In this document: in pieces, positions 59,559-64,000 of the stretch | Numbering within the stretch: the stretch's first letter is position 1 | Layout of the letters: each line of letters begins with the position of its first letter | Source: Verrucomicrobiaceae bacterium | GTDB lineage: Bacteria > Verrucomicrobiota > Verrucomicrobiae > Verrucomicrobiales > Akkermansiaceae | Reading direction: 5' to 3' | Assembly (NCBI GenBank): GCA_003820635.1 | Contig: RPOS01000016.1 | Span: 5,416 to 69,415 of the forward strand | DNA length: 64,000 bases | Made by a program: the position numbers and the translations under genes | Notes under the pieces: generated by a model | What the model saw: the letters and a program-made list of their open reading frames with translations, nothing else | Told to the model about the DNA's origin: nothing | The model's database searches: none

Positions 59559-61403
59559 ATGAACGAATCGACCCCTGAAAAACATGTCTTCCAAGCCGAG
59601 ATCCAGCAACTGCTCGATCTGGTGGTCCACTCCCTCTACACCGACAAGGAGATCTTCCTGCGCGAGCTGGTTTCCAATGCCTCGGATGCCATGGAAAAAC
59701 TCCGCCACGTGGAGGCCACCGAGAAAAACATCCACCAGCCGACGCTGCCGCTGGAAATCCACATCACCACCGACGAGGAGGCCAAGACCCTCACCATCGC
59801 CGATCACGGCATCGGCATGTCGCATGACGAGCTGGTGAAAAACCTCGGCACCATCGCCCACTCCGGCACCAAGGCCTTCCTCAAGGCCGTCAAGGAAAGC
59901 GGCGGCTCGCCCGGCAGCATGATCGGCCAGTTCGGCGTCGGCTTCTATTCCGCCTTCATGGTGGCGGACAAGGTGAGCGTCTATTCCCGCTCGTGGCATG
60001 CCGACTCGCCGGAACTCGTCTGGACCAGCGACGGCAAGAGCGGCTACGAAATCACCGACGCCAGCGGTCTCGAACGAGGTTCGAAACTCGTCCTCCACCT
60101 CAAGGAGGACTGCGCCGAATACGCCACCGAAAGCCGCGTCAAGCATCTCATCGAGACCTACAGCAACTTCGTCGGCTTTCCGATCCTGCTCAATGGCAAG
60201 CGGATCAACGAAGTGGAGGCGCTGTGGCTCAAGAACAAGTCCGAGATCAGCGACGAGCAATACAAGGCGTTCTATCAATTCGCCTGCAAGGCCTGGGACG
60301 ATCCCGCCTACCGGCTGCACTTCAGCGCGGACGCGCCGCTGGCCATCAACGCGCTGGTGTTCGCCCCGTCGGAAAACCCGGAGCGCATGGGCTTCGGCAA
60401 GGCCGAGTCCGCCGTGGCGTTGTATTGCAAGAAGGTGCTCATCGATCCCTCGCCGCAAGGACTGCTGCCGGACTGGATGCGCTTCATGAAGGGCGTGGTG
60501 GACAGCGCGGACATCCCGCTCAACATCTCCCGCGAGACGATGCAGGACAGCGCGCTCATCCGCAAGCTGGGCAGCGTCATCAGCAAGCGTGTGATCAAGA
60601 TGTTCGAGAAGGAGGCCGAGTCCGATCCGGAGAAATACCGCGGATTCTATCGGAAGTTCGACCGCTTCTTCAAGGAAGGCGTCGTCACCGATTTTCCCAA
60701 CCGCGAGGCGCTCGCGAAATTGCTGCGCTTCGAGTCCTCGCTCACCGATCCCGGCGCGGTCTGTGGTTTCACTGACTATGTTTCCCGCATGAAGGACGGC
60801 CAGGACACGATCTATTATCTCGTCGGAGCCGGCCGCGAGCACATCGAGAGCAGCCCCTACATCGAAGCCTTCAAGGCACGCGGGCTGGAAGTCATCTATT
60901 TCACCGACGCAGTGGATGAATACGTGGTGGAATCGCTCGGCACCTTCGATGGCAAGAAGCTCGTTTCCATCCGCCACGGCGGCGTCGAGCTCGAGGATCA
61001 CGCGGCTGAGGGTGAATCGCTCGGCCCGGAACAAACCACCGCGCTCTGCGAGTTCCTCAAGTCCGAGCTCGGCGACCGCGTCACCAATGTTTCCAGTGGC
61101 AAGCGCCTGGTGGACCATCCGGTCATCGCGCTGGTTCCGGCCGATGGCATGAGCCCGCAGATGCGCCAGATGATGAAGGCAATGGACGAGAACTTCAAAG
61201 ACGAGGTGAAGGTGGAGCTGGAAATCAACCCGCGCCATCCGCTTGTTAGAAAACTCGCCGCAGCCAGCGAGGCCAATCCCGAGCTCGCGAAACTCGTTTC
61301 CCGCCAGCTTCTCGACAACGCCCTGATCTCCGCCGGCCTGCTCGAAGACGCCCGCGACACCATCAACCGCATGAACACGCTGATGGAAAAAGCGATGGGC
61401 TGA
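59559..61403 (+). CDS. htpG: Chaperone HtpG (Hsp90)
   Basis: A 614-residue cytosolic ATP-dependent chaperone. N-domain motifs: HVFQAEIQQLLDLVVHSLYTDKEIFLRELVSNASDA (ATP lid and Glu), IADHGIGMSHDEL (DxGxG), GTIAHSGTKAF, QFGVGFYSAFMVADKV. The middle domain contains NISRETMQ with the catalytic Arg, and the C-terminal dimerisation domain ends MNTLMEKAMG without the eukaryotic MEEVD. Complete. A TTGACA-type box precedes it at 59502. The frame before ATG 59559 is unmatched. The long plus-strand frames around it are real; antisense frames are shadows. Confidence 0.97.
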   Translation: MNESTPEKHVFQAEIQQLLDLVVHSLYTDKEIFLRELVSNASDAMEKLRHVEATEKNIHQPTLPLEIHITTDEEAKTLTIADHGIGMSHDELVKNLGTIAHSGTKAFLKAVKESGGSPGSMIGQFGVGFYSAFMVADKVSVYSRSWHADSPELVWTSDGKSGYEITDASGLERGSKLVLHLKEDCAEYATESRVKHLIETYSNFVGFPILLNGKRINEVEALWLKNKSEISDEQYKAFYQFACKAWDDPAYRLHFSADAPLAINALVFAPSENPERMGFGKAESAVALYCKKVLIDPSPQGLLPDWMRFMKGVVDSADIPLNISRETMQDSALIRKLGSVISKRVIKMFEKEAESDPEKYRGFYRKFDRFFKEGVVTDFPNREALAKLLRFESSLTDPGAVCGFTDYVSRMKDGQDTIYYLVGAGREHIESSPYIEAFKARGLEVIYFTDAVDEYVVESLGTFDGKKLVSIRHGGVELEDHAAEGESLGPEQTTALCEFLKSELGDRVTNVSSGKRLVDHPVIALVPADGMSPQMRQMMKAMDENFKDEVKVELEINPRHPLVRKLAAASEANPELAKLVSRQLLDNALISAGLLEDARDTINRMNTLMEKAMG

Positions 61404-62048
61404 CACCCGCCCGCCAACCCGCAAAAACCCATGTCCCCAACGTCTCCTGGCCGCCCGGCCACACGCCGCGGCTTCAGGCGTTGCTCCTCTGCCGCTCCTT
61501 GCGGCGGCTAGCTCGCGGCGCGTGCCGGGGAAATCACGGATGCAGCCCGGAAGCCGGCGTTGGAGCTTGAATGGATTCGCCTGCGGCTGATGGTGCGGCT
61601 CGCCACATCCGGCACCGGGCTCACCCCATACGAGGAGTGGGCGCTGGGTGATGAGGATTTCTCGCCGGGCGATCCGGATTCGGATGCCGACTCCGACGGC
61701 GTGGCAAACCTGATGGAATTTGTCCTCGATGGCAACCCGGTGCGAGGCGACAGCCATGCGGTTCTGCCGCACATGGAATTGGGGGTCGGGGTGATGGTCC
61801 TGCGTTTCAGCCGCTCGCATGCCTCGCTTGGCCAGCCGGTTTCGTTGAAAATCCAAATCAGCGGCAATCTGGACTCGTGGGACCCGGCCATGGATGTGCC
61901 GATCGGCGCCAAGAGGAAGTTCGTCCGCCTCGCGGCTTCATTGCCCTGAGCCGCCCGTGAACATCCGCGAAAGTCAAAATTTCCCTTGCCTTTGAACCGA
62001 TCCCCCACCAATTATCCCGCCCCGCGCCGCAAGGCGCATGGTTCCAAC
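61404..62048. other. Gap after htpG holding a truncated gene
   Basis: The only coding-like material is the fragment listed at 61560-61949. The bases 61404-61510 contain no recognised feature and seem to be remains of the same or another deleted gene. No terminator was recognised after htpG. Confidence 0.5.
61560..61949 (+). pseudogene. N-truncated fragment of a verrucomicrobial secreted protein
   Basis: A 129-codon open stretch without an ATG start (the only possible start is TTG) reads as LTPYEEWALGDEDFSPGDPDSDADSDGVANLMEFVLDGNPVRGD, then VMVLRFSRS, NLDSWDPAM and RKFVRLAASLP. The D/G-rich EF-hand-like repeat followed by an N-L-D-S-W block is the same C-terminal module as in the GDSL hydrolase at 40311. 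With no signal peptide or N-terminal domain it is best read as the surviving 3' end of a larger secreted gene. Confidence 0.6.
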
Positions 62049-62125
<77 letters not shown>

Positions 62126-62130
62126 CTCTC

Positions 62131-62165
62131 AAAGCCTTAAGCCGCAATGGTTTAAGGCTTTTTGA
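62131..62165 (+). terminator. Terminator after initiator tRNA
   Basis: AAAGCCTTAA pairs with TTAAGGCTTT around a GCCGCAATGG loop, ending in five T, seven bases after the tRNA. Confidence 0.85.
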
Positions 62166-62229
62166 TTTCTCGGGGTTATGTTCTCCGTAGACACAAACCG
62201 CAGACACTTCGCTGCATTCTTGTGAACAG

Positions 62230-62339
62230 TTGGTCCGTTGATTGGTAAGGCGCCCACCCGCCTCGAAGCCAGCGGCGATGCGCTCGGCCTCACGCTTGGA
62301 TGAAGATCCGGTGTTCTTGCTGACGCGTTTGCCATCACC
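62230..62339 (-). pseudogene. Integrase-like relic beside tRNA-fMet
   Basis: On the minus strand, about 110 bases read AGDGKRVSKNTGSSSKREAERIAAGFEAGGRL, matching the beginning of the N-terminal DNA-binding domain of tyrosine recombinases (GKRVSKxTGTxxKREAERIA-like). There is no catalytic domain and no start. It lies about 105 bases from the initiator tRNA, a typical integration site, so it is probably the remains of an excised or deleted element. Based on a short match; modest confidence. Confidence 0.4.
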
Positions 62340-63123
62340 GGCTAATAGATGACCGGGCTCTCCGCCATGAAAACAACAGTGCGCCCAGTGCAAGGAGCGT
62401 CGCCGCCGTTGGCTCCGGGATGGGATTCAGCGCCATGGCGGTGGTGTCGCGGTGCGGGCCGGTGCTCACAAACGTGGTCGCGCCGTTCGACAGATTGACT
62501 GTGTAAAAATCGCGATGATAAAAGCTCATCGCATAGAGGTTGCCGGTGGTGCCGTCGAAATCAATGTCAGCGATGTAGCTGAAAGCGTCGGAAATCGGCA
62601 TCGCGCCGATCGCAACCGCAGAGGTGGTGGAGAATGGAACCTTGAGCAACTGGTCGGTGTTCAATCCCGTGTTCGCGCTGAGGTAGATGTCGCCGCTGGA
62701 CGCGTCATGAGCGACGCCGGTTACGGTCGCTGCACCCAACCCGGTGATGGTGGCGGAATAGGTCACCGCGTTAAGTCCGAGATTAAAGAAAAACAGGGAA
62801 TTGTTGAAGTTGCTGAAGCCCCAAAGTCCGTTGTTGGCCCAATCGAGGTCCGCGATCTGGGTGAATCCGGACGGGCCGACGGGTATGGGCGCGCCAGTGA
62901 TGTTCCAGAGGACTCCGCTGGAATCAGCGCTGTAGAGCGTGAGCGACGAGCTTATCGCCAGGCTGTCCGACTGAAACGGCGCATTCCCGTAAAAGAGCTC
63001 GTTGTTGTTGGCCGCATTCACCCGGTAGATCGAGGTGTTGTAATTCAATTCATACGCGATCGTCGCCGAGAAGCCGGATGACGCCAGAGCCAGAAAGCCA
63101 AAGATGGCAAGGACCGGGCGCAT
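62335..63123 (-). CDS. Secreted PEP-CTERM protein
   Basis: A 262-residue exported protein. ATG 63123 gives MRPVLAIFGFLALASSGFSA, a signal peptide; an in-frame ATG at 63174 adds 17 polar residues and is less likely. The body repeats short beta-strands with patterns such as LYSADSSGVLWNITG, TQIADLDWANNGLWGFSNFNNSLF and GDIYLSANTGL, which look like a beta-propeller of NHL/YVTN-like type. The C-terminal sorting signal is IPEPTAATLLALGALLF-SWRRAR. No catalytic residues are obvious. The stop falls inside the integrase-like relic. Confidence 0.78.
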   Translation of the reverse strand: MRPVLAIFGFLALASSGFSATIAYELNYNTSIYRVNAANNNELFYGNAPFQSDSLAISSSLTLYSADSSGVLWNITGAPIPVGPSGFTQIADLDWANNGLWGFSNFNNSLFFFNLGLNAVTYSATITGLGAATVTGVAHDASSGDIYLSANTGLNTDQLLKVPFSTTSAVAIGAMPISDAFSYIADIDFDGTTGNLYAMSFYHRDFYTVNLSNGATTFVSTGPHRDTTAMALNPIPEPTAATLLALGALLFSWRRARSSISR

Positions 63124-63467
63124 CAAATCACCCGAACCAGACTTTGCATCACTGCCTGAAGATGGAGTTTTCATAGGGACGCTAACCTGAATCTCTTGAA
63201 TACATCAGGTCAAGGAGATACCCCGCCTCCCACGGCGTGCAGATTAAACAGAGAGCAAGCGGCATATCGGCCAGGGTGCGCGACCATAGGGCGGTTGAGT
63301 TGCGATGCATGACTTTCATGGGGTGTGGAGAACGGGTAGGAGGGCGAAGTCCGGACGCTGGATGGTGCGGAAATGCAGGCGGCTCTGGCGGCAGCGGGCT
63401 GGGGCATGGCTGCTTGATTTACAGTTCCATCAAGAGAAATTTGTGGTGTTTGACTCAATCGGTGGCT
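63124..63467. other. Divergent gap between PEP-CTERM gene and Sel1-like lipoprotein
   Basis: Nothing recognised beyond presumed promoters. The frame upstream of 63468 is open but composed of Gly/Arg/Ser-rich sequence without family resemblance, so it is treated as noncoding. Confidence 0.45.
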
Positions 63468-63986
63468 ATGGTTTCGGGCGTGCGACTACTACTCCTTATA
63501 GCAATGTTCTGTGCCGGCTGCTCCCGGAATTCCGATGCGCCTGGCAACGATGAATCAAAGCCGGATGCGGCCATCCCCAGGCTGGAAAAAGCCATGCCAA
63601 AGGATTCCGCCACTTCCATCGAGGCGCTGCGTGCGGCAGCAGAGAGCGGTGGGGCTGAAGCGCAGCGGGAACTCGCCGTGCGGCTGCTCTTTGGCAAGGA
63701 CGGCATCCCCGCCGATCCAGCGGAAGCGGTGATCTGGGCGCGGAAGGCCGCAAACAACGGTGACGAGACCGCCATGCTGTGGACCGGCCGGGCGACCCTC
63801 AACGAACCGGCTGGCCGGATCGAGGCTGGCGCATGGTTTCTCATCGCCAAAGACGGCACCAACGCCGCAGTTAGGCAGGATGCCGCAGGGGAACTCGACG
63901 CGCTCGGGCTCTCGAACGACGAACTTGCGCGGGCTGCCGAACGCGCGGCGGAGATGAAACAACAGATTCGCCTCAATTTAAAATAG
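63468..63986 (+). CDS. Sel1-repeat-like lipoprotein
   Basis: A 172-residue protein. ATG 63468 gives MVSGVRLLLLIAMFCAGC, a lipoprotein signal with the lipobox FCAGC. The rest is helical: SIEALRAAAESGGAEAQRELAVRLLFGKDGIPADPAEAVIWARKAANNGDETAMLWTGRATL is about one and a half Sel1-like TPR repeats, a fold used for protein-protein contacts. LNEPAGRIEAGAWFLIAKDGTNAAVRQDAAGEL continues the repeat less clearly. It ends 14 bases from the window border. Binding partner unknown. Confidence 0.72.
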   Translation: MVSGVRLLLLIAMFCAGCSRNSDAPGNDESKPDAAIPRLEKAMPKDSATSIEALRAAAESGGAEAQRELAVRLLFGKDGIPADPAEAVIWARKAANNGDETAMLWTGRATLNEPAGRIEAGAWFLIAKDGTNAAVRQDAAGELDALGLSNDELARAAERAAEMKQQIRLNLK

Positions 63987-64000
63987 CACGGGATCCCGAA

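Noticed and set aside
59523..61856. Long antisense open frame (777 codons) opposite htpG
   Set aside because: It is the mirror of htpG codon usage in a GC-rich genome; its Gly/Asp/Ala/His-rich translation has no domain logic, and the plus-strand frame is plainly HtpG.

Overview
The window is GC-rich (roughly 60-63 % by eye), densely coded chromosomal DNA that looks like a member of the Verrucomicrobiota (Verrucomicrobiae, Luteolibacter/Haloferula-like; genus is inference). The signs are four secreted proteins ending in PEP-CTERM signals, a CAAX-protease-related membrane protein of the kind found with PEP-CTERM systems, a fused LpxC-FabZ, a very long GreA like that of chlamydiae, and C-terminal D/G-rich modules typical of verrucomicrobial secreted proteins. 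No rRNA operon, CRISPR array, intact insertion sequence or prophage was seen.

Layout. 1-6270: thioredoxin-like fragment, small unknowns, nuoA, ribosomal proteins L31B and L28, a lipoprotein hydrolase and recQ. 6700-10475: a PEP-CTERM protein, a membrane trio (Cys-less SCO-like, SCO-like with CPHC, DUF420/CtaM-like) and the diadenylate cyclase cdaA overlapping a 49-residue CdaR-like peptide. 10480-20332 (mostly minus strand): panC, alkaline phosphatase, hrpB, purH, a broken rhaM, polX, rbfA. 20445-23909: nusA-infB, continuing to rbfA. 24169-28871: L,D-transpeptidase, two sister PEP-CTERM proteins, a LysM protein, efp and a DUF5069 protein. 29068-32440: metallophosphoesterase and a feoA-feoB-Cys-rich-peptide iron operon with a His/Tyr-rich lipoprotein. 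32434-41747: nadD, aminotransferase, CAAX-protease-related protein, tRNA-Tyr, MYG1-like protein, a GreA-C protein, ftsH, a candidate 6S RNA, an MnmM-like methyltransferase and a GDSL hydrolase. 41902-49500 (minus): eno, giant greA, an ECF sigma/TM/PDZ operon, glutaredoxin, beta-carbonic anhydrase, rlmN. 49606-64000: sppA, aroK-queG, a second ECF sigma operon (with DUF1573 and rhodanese proteins), a zinc-ribbon membrane protein, lpxC-fabZ, folP, htpG, initiator tRNA next to an integrase-like scar, a PEP-CTERM protein and a Sel1-like lipoprotein.

Most genes are housekeeping. The accessory or unusual material is in short islands: two ECF-sigma envelope operons, the SCO/DUF420 trio, PEP-CTERM paralogues, several gene relics, hairpin repeats in gaps, and a recurrent TGTTAGR word. 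The most notable individual points are the candidate 6S RNA at 39517-39694, an initiator tRNA with an A29:U41 pair, an EF-P with a PPR rather than PGK loop tip, a duplicated periplasmic domain in FtsH, the miniature CdaR, and the two sigma operons. All functional calls rest on reading sequence motifs; no database search was possible.
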